From Clostridia bacterium (GTDB lineage Bacteria > Bacillota_A > Clostridia > Oscillospirales > CAG-272): DNA of 64,000 nt. The notes under the pieces were generated by a model, which saw nothing but the letters and a program-made list of their open reading frames with translations, had not been told where the DNA came from and made no database searches. Positions within the stretch are counted from its first letter, which is position 1, and each line of letters opens with the position of its first letter. A program made the position numbers and the translations under genes. Location: NCBI GenBank assembly GCA_017452945.1, contig JAFTLD010000022.1, forward strand, positions 1-64,000, written 5' to 3'. Shown piece by piece: positions 17,717 through 26,973 of the stretch.

Positions 17717-19168
17717 ATGAAAATTTTGCGCATCGTAACCGAAAATGATTTGATCCGTTTTTACACCGACGCTGACGGAGCGGTGGAAATCCTCTCTTAC
17801 CGCAGCGTTTTCTGCATGGATCGGCCCGTAGCACGCGCAAGTGCCGTTGCAAAGGACGGCAGCTTTACGCTCCCCTTGATGCAAGAGGGCTGTGACGGCA
17901 GATTTTTGTATTATCATATAAGCACCGAAAACACCGTATGCGGGGGCGTGCATTACGTTGAGAATATGGGCGCGTCACTGCGCGATATGCCCTACCCCGT
18001 GACCGAAAGCAAAAAAGGCCTGCAGGTCACCATGGTACACGACGCTATCAATCTCGGTGTCAAGCACGCGGCGCTCAACGTCAACTTAGGCTCATTTTTG
18101 TGGTGCGAGCCTGTCGCGGGCGATACCATCCCCTATACCTTTGACGGTGAGGAATTCTATTTCCGCAAATCTGTCGTGGAACAGAATGACGCGCGCGTGC
18201 GTGAGCTGACGCAAGCGGGCGTGATCATTACCTACATTTTGCTCAACGCCCACACATGGGGCTGGGTACAGACGCCCGACGACCTTTGGGAGATCATCAA
18301 GCACCCCGGATTTTGCGAGGGCGGCCGCATCTCGGCCTTCAATCTACATAACGAGCGTGCCGTGCGCTACTACATGGCATGGATCGCCTTCCTGACCGAT
18401 CGCTACACCATGGAAGGCGCACCCTACGGTCGTGCCGTGGGCCACATTGTGGGCAACGAGGTCAACTCGGGCTTTGAATGGTGTAACATGGGCGAGGTTT
18501 CCATGGAGCAATACGTTTACGACTACACCGCCTCGCTGCGCCTTTGCTGGCAGGTTTCCACCTCTATCTGGTCGGGTGCGCGCACCTACATCTCGCTTGA
18601 CCACTTCTGGACGGGCGCCAACTTCAGCGCCAACCCCAACCGCTTCTACGGCTCGAAGTACGTACTGGAGGAGCTTGTGCGCCTTGGTAAGACCGAGGGA
18701 CAGATCGGCTGGAACGTAGCGCACCACCCCTATCCCGAAAATTTGAATTTCCCCGATTTCTGGAACGATGCAACCGCCACCGACGACGAGAACACCTATC
18801 GCATCACCTTCAAGAACTTAGAGGTGCTGGCGCAATTTTTGTATAAAGAGAACTGCTTGTTCGAGGGACAGCGCCGCCGCATCATTCTCTCCGAGCAGGG
18901 CTTTAACTCGCACAACACCGCCACCAGCGAGGTGCTGCAGGCCATGGCTTACGGAAAAGCCTACCGCAAATGCATGGAGATCCCCGAGATAGACAGCTTT
19001 ATTCTGCACGCCCACCAGGACAACAAGGGCGAATTCGGCCTCAATCTCGGCCTTTGGCGCCGCAGACCCGAAAGCAGCGTACCCGATACCCCCAAGCCCA
19101 TTTATTACGTTTTCAGAGATATTGACAAAAAGGATGAGAAGGGCGTTTACCACTGGCAAAGATACTGA
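17717..19168 (+). CDS. DUF5722-like putative glycosidase (TIM-barrel, two Glu motifs)
   Basis: The 483-residue protein has no signal peptide. The second half resembles clan-A glycoside hydrolases: HIVGNEVNSG carries an N-E pair like the acid/base, and IILSEQGFNS carries a Glu like the nucleophile, with a GARTYISLDHFW strand between. I relate it to DUF5722. The substrate is unknown. GGGAGG lies 6 bases before the ATG at 17717; an upstream in-frame start overlaps the -35 box and was discarded. It is followed by a secreted phosphoesterase. Confidence 0.75.
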   Translation: MKILRIVTENDLIRFYTDADGAVEILSYRSVFCMDRPVARASAVAKDGSFTLPLMQEGCDGRFLYYHISTENTVCGGVHYVENMGASLRDMPYPVTESKKGLQVTMVHDAINLGVKHAALNVNLGSFLWCEPVAGDTIPYTFDGEEFYFRKSVVEQNDARVRELTQAGVIITYILLNAHTWGWVQTPDDLWEIIKHPGFCEGGRISAFNLHNERAVRYYMAWIAFLTDRYTMEGAPYGRAVGHIVGNEVNSGFEWCNMGEVSMEQYVYDYTASLRLCWQVSTSIWSGARTYISLDHFWTGANFSANPNRFYGSKYVLEELVRLGKTEGQIGWNVAHHPYPENLNFPDFWNDATATDDENTYRITFKNLEVLAQFLYKENCLFEGQRRRIILSEQGFNSHNTATSEVLQAMAYGKAYRKCMEIPEIDSFILHAHQDNKGEFGLNLGLWRRRPESSVPDTPKPIYYVFRDIDKKDEKGVYHWQRY

Positions 19169-19183
19169 TCAAGGAGAACTTTT

Positions 19184-20719
19184 ATGAAAAAATGTTTGAC
19201 CATACTCGTATGCATCTGCCTGTTGCTTGGCTGCGCAGCCTCTCTGACGGCCTACGCATCCGAGCAATCGACTGCTGCTGCGACCCAGCAAGCTTCAACC
19301 GAGCAGACCACACAGACCACTACCAATGGACAGACAACCAGACCCGAAAGAGCCTCTTATATGCCGCTCAATTCCTCCGAAGGCTACGCATCGGGAACGA
19401 TTTCCATCACCATGCCCAAACAAAGCAATGCAACGTCGTTCTCAGTATACTGGGGTGATGCAATGGGAAATAAACTGCCCGGCTACGGTGCTCTGTACAC
19501 GGCTAAGATCACCTATTCCCCCATTTTGGTTTCTCTGACCGAAAACTTTACCGTCCCTTCAAATGCTAAAAGCATGCTGATCTATACAAGCAATGAGCAA
19601 TACGGTGATTGTCCTTTGCCCTATAAAATCGATCTGCCCAAGTTCACGCGACCCGAAACCGGAAAACAGCTGGCGGAATTTGTGGTCGTATCCGATCTTC
19701 ATCTCGGACGCGACAAAACTGCAGAGAAAAACTTTCTTGCCATGCTCAAGGACGTCACAACCAATGCGCCCTCTGCAGCCGGCATCATTGTAGTAGGTGA
19801 CACGGTGGATGCCGCAGCCGATACCAATTACGCGCTTTTCGATCAACTTTACGCCTCGGTTTCGGGGGCACCGCCCGTCTTTTGGGGAATAGGCGACGGT
19901 GAATATCTGACTCCCGACTCTTACGCCTACGATGCAAATGCACACAAGACCAATCTGCAGAAGTTTTTGAGTCACGTCAAAACACCCACGGGAGTCACTC
20001 TGTACACATCGTATTACACGTATTTTATGGGCGGCTGCAATATGATATTCCTTGGCGCCGACTCCTATAAGGACGGCAACGCCGTATATTCCGAAGCGCA
20101 ATTGAATTGGCTTAAGGCCGTGCTTGCGCAAACCTCCCTTGACAAGCCTGCTTTCGTATTCATGCACGAGCCGCTACCCGATACGGTTTCCGGAAGCACG
20201 CATCTGCAGGGATACGGAAACGTATACAATTACCTGCAGGTACAGAGCATTATTGAGCAATACTCCAACGTAGTGATGTTCAACGGGCACACCCATTGGA
20301 CCATGGACGCGGAACGCACCATGTACAAATTCAAAAACGGTGCCAAGGCATTCAACACCGCATCTGTCGCATCTCTTTGGATCGATCAGAACGGAACAGG
20401 CAATGAGTTGGCCGGCAGCCAGGGCTATTACGTCACGGTTTACGAAGAAGCGATCCTTGTGCGAGGCAGAGATTTTACCACCGGGCAATGGATCCCGCAA
20501 GCAGAATACCTGTTGAGCACCAAGCAGCCTGTCGTAACCACGGAAGCAGACACCACTCCCCCTAAAACAACCACCGCAACCACCAACACCGAAGCCGAAA
20601 CCCAGGAAGAAGAGGAAAGTATGCTCTCTGAGCTGGCAACACCGCTCCTTATTCTGGCGTGTATGGCCGTCATCGTTTTCATCTTGGTATTCAGAAACCC
20701 CCAAGACTCCGAATCTTAA
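19184..20719 (+). CDS. Secreted, membrane-anchored calcineurin-like phosphoesterase
   Basis: The 511-residue protein has a signal peptide (about 1-26, AYA-S cleavage), a Ser/Thr/Gln-rich linker, and a metallophosphoesterase domain (about 155-420): VVSDLHLGR (D-x-H), VVGDTVD, a GNHD-equivalent written GIGDGE, FMHEP and FNGHTHW. A Thr-rich stalk leads to a C-terminal transmembrane helix (LLILACMAVIVFILVF) and a short tail without an LPxTG motif. It is exposed on the outer membrane face and would dephosphorylate external substrates. The GNHD-position change is worth noting. Confidence 0.87.
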   Translation: MKKCLTILVCICLLLGCAASLTAYASEQSTAAATQQASTEQTTQTTTNGQTTRPERASYMPLNSSEGYASGTISITMPKQSNATSFSVYWGDAMGNKLPGYGALYTAKITYSPILVSLTENFTVPSNAKSMLIYTSNEQYGDCPLPYKIDLPKFTRPETGKQLAEFVVVSDLHLGRDKTAEKNFLAMLKDVTTNAPSAAGIIVVGDTVDAAADTNYALFDQLYASVSGAPPVFWGIGDGEYLTPDSYAYDANAHKTNLQKFLSHVKTPTGVTLYTSYYTYFMGGCNMIFLGADSYKDGNAVYSEAQLNWLKAVLAQTSLDKPAFVFMHEPLPDTVSGSTHLQGYGNVYNYLQVQSIIEQYSNVVMFNGHTHWTMDAERTMYKFKNGAKAFNTASVASLWIDQNGTGNELAGSQGYYVTVYEEAILVRGRDFTTGQWIPQAEYLLSTKQPVVTTEADTTPPKTTTATTNTEAETQEEEESMLSELATPLLILACMAVIVFILVFRNPQDSES

Positions 20720-20763
20720 CCCAAAATCAATTGATCTATATGGATACAAGGAGGACCTCTTAA

Positions 20764-21414
20764 ATGAGCACTACCCTTTTACTTGAAATTTCCGAAAAGC
20801 TGCAGCGCGGCAAAGCGAAAGACGTGTCCGCCCTGGTCACACAGGCGCTGGAGGAAAATATTGCCCCCGAGACCATTCTCAACGAGGGACTTGTGAGCGG
20901 CATGAACGTCATTGGTGACAAGTTCCGTAACAACGAGGTATTCGTACCCGAGGTGCTGGTTGCAGCCCGCGCCATGAACGCAGGACTCAAGATCCTCAAG
21001 CCCGCCCTTTCGGGTGCAGGTGTGGAGCCGCTCGGCACGGCAGTCATCTGCACGGTCAAGGGCGACATGCACGACATTGGAAAAAATCTGGTCAAGATGA
21101 TGATCGAGGGCCAAGGCATTGCCTGCATTGACCTTGGCGTGGACGTTGACCCGCAGGTCATTGTGGACACGGTCAAGCAGAACCACGTACAGTTAGTCTG
21201 CCTTTCCGCGCTTCTGACCACTACCATGCACGGTCAGAAGGACGTGATCGATGCCTTGATCGCTGCAGGCTTGCGCGAAAAGGTGCGCGTGATGGTGGGC
21301 GGTGCTCCCATTACGCAGGAATATGCCGATGAGATCGGTGCGGATTGCTACACGTTGGATGCTGCGACTGCTGCCAAGGAGGCAAAGCGCCTGATCCTTG
21401 AGATGCGCGGCTGA
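20764..21414 (+). CDS. Corrinoid protein of a methyltransferase system (MtbC/MttC-like)
   Basis: The 216-residue protein carries a helical cap (about 1-85) and a Rossmann B12-binding domain (about 90-215) with the cobalamin-ligating GDMHDIGKNLV (D-x-H-x-x-G). It shuttles a methyl group on cobalt between a substrate-specific methyltransferase and an acceptor. It is the first gene of a six-gene operon running to 26666; AGGAGG lies upstream. No cobalamin riboswitch was seen in the short leader. Confidence 0.95.
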   Translation: MSTTLLLEISEKLQRGKAKDVSALVTQALEENIAPETILNEGLVSGMNVIGDKFRNNEVFVPEVLVAARAMNAGLKILKPALSGAGVEPLGTAVICTVKGDMHDIGKNLVKMMIEGQGIACIDLGVDVDPQVIVDTVKQNHVQLVCLSALLTTTMHGQKDVIDALIAAGLREKVRVMVGGAPITQEYADEIGADCYTLDAATAAKEAKRLILEMRG

Positions 21415-21426
21415 TTGGTGACACAT

Positions 21427-22425
21427 ATGAAATATAACATGACAGCATGGGCGGCTTCGCTTGCGCAAAGCCGCCGTCCCATGCCCCTTCTTTCCTTCCC
21501 CTCTGCACAGCTGATCGGTGCGAGCGTTTATGAGATCACGCACGATGCACGCAAGCAGACCGAGGGGATATTGGCGGTAGCACAGCACACAAATGCTGCT
21601 GCCGCTGTTTGCATGATGGATCTCTCTGTCGAAGCCGAAGCCTTTGGCTGCACGCTCAGTGCCTCTGAAAACGAAGTGCCGACCGTGGTGGACGTGCTGA
21701 TCTCGGACGAGGACGAGGCGCGTGCGCTGCAGATCCCTGCCGTGGGTGCAGGCCGCACCGCTCTTTACGTGCAGGCTGCAGCCGATGCCAAGGCACTTGT
21801 GACCGATCGCCCGGTACTGGCAGGCATGATCGGTCCTTTTTCGCTGGTTGGCAGACTCATGGACGTCACCGAAGCGTTAGTCAACTGCATTGCAGACGAG
21901 GATTTCGTTTACGCTGCGCTTGAAAAGGTCACGCCTTTTCTGATCGATTACGCCCAAGCCTATAAAGATGCAGGTCTTGATGGCATCATTATGGCCGAGC
22001 CTCTTGCAGGCTTGCTTTCCCCTGCACAGGAAAAGGAATTCTCCGCACCCTACGTCAAGCAGATCGTCGAGGCGGTACAGGATGATTCCTTTATCGTCAT
22101 TTATCACAACTGCGGCCCCAACGTGCCGCTCATGGCAGAGTCGTTATACGCCAACGGTGCCGCTGCTTATCACTTTGGCGATGCCATTGACCTTGCAGAC
22201 ATGCTTGCAAAAATGCCCACCGACCGCCCTGTGTGCGGCAACGTCTCGCCCGCGGGTGAGTTTTTGGGAGGCACGCCCAAAAGCATGACGGCAGCCGTAC
22301 GCAAGCTTCTTACAGAATGCAAAAATTACCCCAACTTTGTGCTCTCCTCTGGCTGTGACATTCCGCCCGCGGCCAAATGGGAGAATATTGACGCATTCTT
22401 TGCAGCAGCGGAGGGTGACTTATGA
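21427..22425 (+). CDS. Uroporphyrinogen-decarboxylase-family methyltransferase with Zn-site (MtbA/MtaA-like)
   Basis: The 332-residue UroD-fold protein has the zinc ligands of methylcobamide methyltransferases visible as YHNCG (His-x-Cys) and a later Cys in SSGCDIPP. This type moves the methyl group from the corrinoid protein to an acceptor thiol or folate, or the reverse. The ATG at 21427 is chosen; an upstream TTG is weak. It overlaps the next gene by ATGA. Of the three UroD-like proteins in the operon only this one keeps the full zinc set. Confidence 0.88.
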   Translation: MKYNMTAWAASLAQSRRPMPLLSFPSAQLIGASVYEITHDARKQTEGILAVAQHTNAAAAVCMMDLSVEAEAFGCTLSASENEVPTVVDVLISDEDEARALQIPAVGAGRTALYVQAAADAKALVTDRPVLAGMIGPFSLVGRLMDVTEALVNCIADEDFVYAALEKVTPFLIDYAQAYKDAGLDGIIMAEPLAGLLSPAQEKEFSAPYVKQIVEAVQDDSFIVIYHNCGPNVPLMAESLYANGAAAYHFGDAIDLADMLAKMPTDRPVCGNVSPAGEFLGGTPKSMTAAVRKLLTECKNYPNFVLSSGCDIPPAAKWENIDAFFAAAEGDL

Positions 22426-23486
22426 GCATGACAGCCTCCGAACGCTTTCGCTGCTATCTTTCGGGGCAGAGCGTGGATCGCATGCCCGTCATCGAATGGG
22501 CGCCCTGGTGGCATCTGACCACGAATCGCTGGTATGGCGAGGGCTTGCCTGCCGATTGCATGGGCGTGGACGCCATTCAGGGATATTTCGGTCTTGACAG
22601 ATGCCTGCAAACAGGCGTTTCCTATTTCACGCCCGCGTCTCCCACGGTCATTCCCGGCTCGGGCATTGGCTGCATGGAGGACGAGGCGGATTGGGAGCGC
22701 ATTCGCCCCACGCTGTTTCCCGACGTGCGCACCGTGATCCCCGAAGCGCATTTTGATTGGCTGAGCGCCACGCACGAGCGCGGCGATACGTTGCATTTTT
22801 TCACAGTCGAGGGATTTTTCTGGTATCCGCGCGTGCTGTTCGGCATTGAAAATCACCTTTACAGCTTTTATGATTATCCCGATCTCTATAAGCAAATGTG
22901 CGAGGCGTATTCCGATTGGCTGATCGAGCTGTTTGACTACGTTTTCTCGCGCTTCCACTTTGATTTTATGAGCTTTGCCGAGGACATGAGCTACAATTCG
23001 GGTCCTATGATCTCCAAAGCCTGCTTCGACGAATTTTTAGCTCCATTTTACCGTAAGGTCATTCCCGTCATCCACAAGCATAACATTCCCGTATTCATCG
23101 ACTCGGACGGGGACATTACCATGGCGGTGGATTGGTACGCCTCGGTCGGTGCGGACGGCATGTTTCCTTTGGAAAGACAAGCGGGCGTGGACGTTTCCAC
23201 CTATCTTGATAAGCAGCCCGACATGGCCTTTCTCGGTCACTTTGACAAGATGTGCATGAAATTCGGCAAAGACGCCATGCGTCAGGAATTTGAGCGCATC
23301 CTGCCCTCGCTGCAGCGCGGTAAGGTCATCGCCTCGGTGGATCATCAGACTCCGCCCGACGTTTCCATCGACAACTACCGCGACTACGTTTCCCTCTTAC
23401 ACGAATATGCCGCACGCGTCACGCATAAGGACGGGAATATTACCCCTTGCCCCGTTTTTGGAGGACAGGAAAGGAGAGATACATGA
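22422..23486 (+). CDS. Uroporphyrinogen-decarboxylase-family protein (methyltransferase-like), paralogue 2
   Basis: The 354-residue UroD-family member begins with the ASERFRCYLSGQSVDRMPVIEW pattern. Where the zinc proteins have His-x-Cys this one reads VFIDSDGD, so it lacks the usual ligands and may use another metal arrangement or be the substrate-recognising partner. Related sequences in Clostridia act as demethylases of aromatic or betaine compounds, but the substrate here is open. It overlaps both neighbours by 4 bases. Confidence 0.85.
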   Translation: MSMTASERFRCYLSGQSVDRMPVIEWAPWWHLTTNRWYGEGLPADCMGVDAIQGYFGLDRCLQTGVSYFTPASPTVIPGSGIGCMEDEADWERIRPTLFPDVRTVIPEAHFDWLSATHERGDTLHFFTVEGFFWYPRVLFGIENHLYSFYDYPDLYKQMCEAYSDWLIELFDYVFSRFHFDFMSFAEDMSYNSGPMISKACFDEFLAPFYRKVIPVIHKHNIPVFIDSDGDITMAVDWYASVGADGMFPLERQAGVDVSTYLDKQPDMAFLGHFDKMCMKFGKDAMRQEFERILPSLQRGKVIASVDHQTPPDVSIDNYRDYVSLLHEYAARVTHKDGNITPCPVFGGQERRDT

Positions 23487-24601
23487 CAAACCGCGAACGC
23501 GCCATGAATATTTTACACTACAAGCCGGCTGACCGCATGCCTGCCGTACACTTTGGCTACTGGCCGGAGCTTGTGCAGGAGTGGGCCGATCAGGGAAAGA
23601 TCCCCCGCGAACTGGCAAACAGCTGGGCGGACGGCAATGCAGCTGACAGTGAGCTTGATAAGCTCCTTGGTTGGGATTTCAACTGGTATCGCACGGTCGG
23701 TGCGCACAACGGCTTGCTCCCCGGCTTTGAGCACAAGGTGCTTGAAACGCTGCACGACGGCACGCAACGCGTGCAGGGCTACAACGGTCTGATCGAGCGC
23801 ATCCGTCCCGGTGTGACCTCGATCCCCTCCGAGGACGACTACCTGCTCAAGGACAGAGAGGCATTTGAAACGCTTTACCGCCCCAAAATGCAGTTCTGCC
23901 CCGAGCGAGTCAATTACGAATACTTCAAGAATTTCAACGAAACACGCGATCCCGACGTCCCTATCGGCCTGCATCTTGGCTCTGTGCTGGGCGACATCCG
24001 CTCCATGGTTTCCGTGGTTGGCATGAGCTATCTGATGTATGACGAGGATGAGGATCTGTTTGCCGACGTGGTGGATGCCTATGCCGACATGCAATACAAG
24101 TGTGCCGAGGAGATTCTCAAAACAGGCGCGAAATTCGATTTTGCGCACTACTGGGAGGACATTTGCTTCAACTCAGGCCCCCTGCTCTCGCCCGACAAAT
24201 TCGAAGAGCTTTGCGCCAAGCACTACAAGAAGAGAAACGACCTGTGCCACGCATACGGCATTGACATCATTTCCTTGGACTGCGACGGTGTGACTGACCG
24301 TCTGTTGCCCATCTGGTACGAAAACGGTGTCAACGTCATGTTCCCCATTGAGATCGGCACGTGGGGCGACCAATTTGAAGCAGCCCGCCAAAAATATGGC
24401 AAGGGTATGCTGGGTGTGGGCGGCATGGACAAGACGGTACTGCGCCTTGACAAGGCTGCCGTTGACAAAGAGCTGGAGAGATTGGTACGCCTTTCGGCAC
24501 TGGGCGGCTTTATTCCCTGCCCCGACCACAGACTTATGCCCGGCACCAAATTTGAACTGGTGCAGTATTACGCTGAAAAAATCAAAGAAATACGTTTATG
24601 A
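23483..24601 (+). CDS. Uroporphyrinogen-decarboxylase-family protein (methyltransferase-like), paralogue 3
   Basis: The 372-residue UroD-family protein starts MTNRERAMNILHYKPADRMP. The ATG at 23483 has AAAGGAGAG just upstream and overlaps the preceding stop (ATGA); the longer frame starts inside the previous gene. In place of His-x-Cys it has ISLDCDG, with one Cys kept. Together with paralogue 2 it may form the substrate:corrinoid methyltransferase of the operon. Confidence 0.85.
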   Translation: MTNRERAMNILHYKPADRMPAVHFGYWPELVQEWADQGKIPRELANSWADGNAADSELDKLLGWDFNWYRTVGAHNGLLPGFEHKVLETLHDGTQRVQGYNGLIERIRPGVTSIPSEDDYLLKDREAFETLYRPKMQFCPERVNYEYFKNFNETRDPDVPIGLHLGSVLGDIRSMVSVVGMSYLMYDEDEDLFADVVDAYADMQYKCAEEILKTGAKFDFAHYWEDICFNSGPLLSPDKFEELCAKHYKKRNDLCHAYGIDIISLDCDGVTDRLLPIWYENGVNVMFPIEIGTWGDQFEAARQKYGKGMLGVGGMDKTVLRLDKAAVDKELERLVRLSALGGFIPCPDHRLMPGTKFELVQYYAEKIKEIRL

Positions 24602-26112
24602 GTAAAGAGATCCGTATCCGATTGGGCTCATCCGCAGTCGGACAAAACTTAGCCGAATACTTAGCACGCCAAGGCTACCCCATCCACGCAGATTGCGGCG
24701 GCAAGGGAAAATGCGGCAAATGCCAAATCAAGCTGGTGAGCGGCTATCTGTATGCCAATGCGGCTTGCACTCAGCTCGCAACACCCGACAAGGATGGCTT
24801 GGTGCTTGCCTGCCGCACGTGGTGCTGCAGCGGTGCGGTCATCGTCATTCCCGCATTCGAGGGCGAGGGCTTGACCGATTTTTCCCGTCAAGTGCCTGAA
24901 AGCGAAAGCACTGAGATCATATACGGAGTCGCGCTTGACGTAGGCACGACCACGCTTGCAGCTGCCTTGGTCAATACCAAAACCGGGCAGGTGCTTGCCA
25001 GTGCCTCGGCACTCAATCCGCAGGCTGCCTTTGGAGCAGACGTGATCAGCCGTATCGATGCCGTTATGCAGCATTCGGAAGCTCTTGTGCAAATGCAGCG
25101 TTTGCTGTTGGACGAGGTGCGAAAAATGCTTGGTATACTGCTGCCCGATGCGCAAGCTGCCCACATGGCGGTAGCAGGAAATCCCACCATGCTGCATATT
25201 TTTTGCGGCATTTCTCCCACGTCCATGGGCGCTTACCCCTTCACGCCCGTTTTTACCCAAACCCAAAAGCTTTCGGGGGCTGCACTACGGTTGCCTGTGG
25301 ACACCGTGACCGTTTTGCCGAGCATTTCAGCCTTTGTAGGCGGTGACGTCACAGCCGGAATGACGCACTGCTCATTGACCGATTCTCCATCCCCTGTGCT
25401 GTTGGTGGATATCGGCACCAATGGAGAATGCGTGCTGTTTACAGGCACAAAAAACGGCAGCCGCCTGTATGCCGCGTCTGCTGCGGCAGGCCCTGCCATG
25501 GAGGGCGCAGGCATCTCAACCGGCATGGGCGGTGTTGCGGGAGCAGTTTGCTCTGTACGGATGCAACAAGGGCGTCCCTTGTGCGCCACCGTGGGCGACT
25601 TGCCCGCAAAGGGCATTTGCGGCAGCGGACTGATCGATCTTGCAGCCGCGCTTTACAGGGACGGCATGATTGACGAAACAGGTGCCTTTGAACAAGGGGA
25701 GAGCTTTGTTTACGCCACGACTGCTGACGGGTTGCCTCTTTCGCTGACGCAGGCGGACATCCGCGCACTGCAATTGGCAAAAAGTGCGATCCGCGCGGCG
25801 ATTGAAGCCCTCTGCGCCCATGCGGGGCTGCAACCGCGCGACCTTGACCGCATTTACCTTGCGGGCGGACTCGGCCATTACATGAACGTGGACTGTGCAA
25901 CGGCAATCGGACTTTTGCCGCAAGGAGTGTGCGTGACCAGCCTTGGCAACGCTGCACTCGGCGGCTGTGTACGCGTGCTGACCGATCCTGCGCTGATCAA
26001 GCACATGGAGCAAATGGCAGAACAATGCCAGACCTTGGAATTGAGCACAGACGTGGTATGGAGCCAAGCGTTTATGGAGCATATGATGTTCCCTTGTGAG
26101 GATGAAATATGA
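24598..26112 (+). CDS. Corrinoid activation protein (2Fe-2S plus ASKHA ATPase, RACE/RamA-type)
   Basis: The 504-residue reductive activator has an N-terminal plant-type ferredoxin motif with Cys33, Cys39, Cys42 and Cys72 (CGGKGKCGKC...C), a linker domain, and a C-terminal ASKHA-fold ATPase starting at VALDVGTTTLAAAL and including LLVDIGTNGE and LAGGLGHYM. It reduces accidentally oxidised Co(II) back to Co(I) on the corrinoid protein with ATP, which keeps the methyl cycle running. It overlaps neighbours by ATGA on both sides. Confidence 0.93.
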   Translation: MSKEIRIRLGSSAVGQNLAEYLARQGYPIHADCGGKGKCGKCQIKLVSGYLYANAACTQLATPDKDGLVLACRTWCCSGAVIVIPAFEGEGLTDFSRQVPESESTEIIYGVALDVGTTTLAAALVNTKTGQVLASASALNPQAAFGADVISRIDAVMQHSEALVQMQRLLLDEVRKMLGILLPDAQAAHMAVAGNPTMLHIFCGISPTSMGAYPFTPVFTQTQKLSGAALRLPVDTVTVLPSISAFVGGDVTAGMTHCSLTDSPSPVLLVDIGTNGECVLFTGTKNGSRLYAASAAAGPAMEGAGISTGMGGVAGAVCSVRMQQGRPLCATVGDLPAKGICGSGLIDLAAALYRDGMIDETGAFEQGESFVYATTADGLPLSLTQADIRALQLAKSAIRAAIEALCAHAGLQPRDLDRIYLAGGLGHYMNVDCATAIGLLPQGVCVTSLGNAALGGCVRVLTDPALIKHMEQMAEQCQTLELSTDVVWSQAFMEHMMFPCEDEI

Positions 26113-26666
26113 ATGAACAGAGAAAGAATCAAATAGAACAGATCCTACGCGCAGATTCCCTGCCCTTTGCGGTGCATGAGCTTGCATGGATCGCTCCGTG
26201 TGACGTTCCCTTTGACGCGCGTGTGCGCGACATGTGCGCATCCAACCGCTGCGGCCTTTACGGCAAGACCTGGACCTGCCCGCCCGCTGTAGGCGATTGG
26301 GAGGCTTTACGCAATGAATGTCGCTCTTATGCACATGCGTTGGTATTCACTACCAAGCACACCTTAGACGATGATTTTGATTTTGAGGGAATTCAAACCT
26401 CGGGCGAGATGCACAAACAGCTTGACAATGCGCTTGCGAATGCACTGAACGCACAAAATATACCCCATTTGCTTTACAGCGCGGGCGGCTGCAGCATCTG
26501 CAAGACCTGCACCTATCCCGACGCTCCCTGCCGCTTCCCCGACCGCGTGCATCGCTCCATGGAGGCGTGCGGCATTGACGTGGGTGCACTGGCTAAAAAA
26601 TGCGGCATTCAATACAACAACGGACCGCAGACCGTGACCTACTTTTCGATGATCATATTTCCGTAA
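26109..26666 (+). CDS. DUF2284 cysteine-rich metal-binding protein
   Basis: The 185-residue protein has a conserved cysteine series: C-x5-C-x8-CPPAVG and GGCSICKTCTYPDAPCRFP, the DUF2284 (predicted metal-binding, CGLYGKTWTCPP) pattern. It is repeatedly found with corrinoid methyltransferases, where it may help in redox or metal handling; a direct function is not established to my knowledge. It is the last gene of the operon, overlapping the activator by 4 bases and followed by a terminator. Confidence 0.88.
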   Translation: MNEQRKNQIEQILRADSLPFAVHELAWIAPCDVPFDARVRDMCASNRCGLYGKTWTCPPAVGDWEALRNECRSYAHALVFTTKHTLDDDFDFEGIQTSGEMHKQLDNALANALNAQNIPHLLYSAGGCSICKTCTYPDAPCRFPDRVHRSMEACGIDVGALAKKCGIQYNNGPQTVTYFSMIIFP

Positions 26667-26673
26667 TGAATAC

Positions 26674-26702
26674 GCGGGAGGCGTTTTGCCTCCCGCAGTT
26701 TT
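26674..26702. terminator. Terminator of the corrinoid operon
   Basis: GCGGGAGGC (26674-26682) pairs with 26688-26696 across a 5-base loop, then AGTTTTA. It lies between convergent genes. Confidence 0.8.
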
Positions 26703-26706
26703 ATGC

Positions 26707-26925
26707 TCAATATAATTTTTTGGGGGTATCAATCAATCCTGCGAGATAGTCCAGCGACACGTTATAATACCGCGCCAGCACCGTAAACAGATGCATCGGC
26801 ATCTCGCGCTTACCGCTCTCGTAAAGCTGGTATTGCTGCCTGGTGATCCCCAACACACTCGCAATCTCCTCTTGCTTTTTATCGTGATCCTCACGTAGGT
26901 CTCTGAGTCTTTGATAGGTAATCAT
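26707..26925 (-). CDS. Small XRE-family HTH regulator
   Basis: The 72-residue protein consists almost entirely of an HTH_3 domain: QEEIASVLGITRQQYQLYESGKRE as core (split here by helix 2 and 3) and the closing YYNVSLDYLAGLID. The start at 26925 is supported by GGAGG 6 bases upstream; ATG 26943 has none. It stands alone between the corrinoid operon and a membrane protein. The targets are unknown. Confidence 0.88.
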   Translation of the reverse strand: MITYQRLRDLREDHDKKQEEIASVLGITRQQYQLYESGKREMPMHLFTVLARYYNVSLDYLAGLIDTPKKLY

Positions 26926-26973
26926 CCTGCTCCTCCATTTCATGATATAACAAAATTATATCACTTGCATTCT

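Noticed and set aside
20720..20763. Cobalamin riboswitch before the corrinoid operon
   Set aside because: Only 44 bp are available and no B12-box-like sequence is visible.
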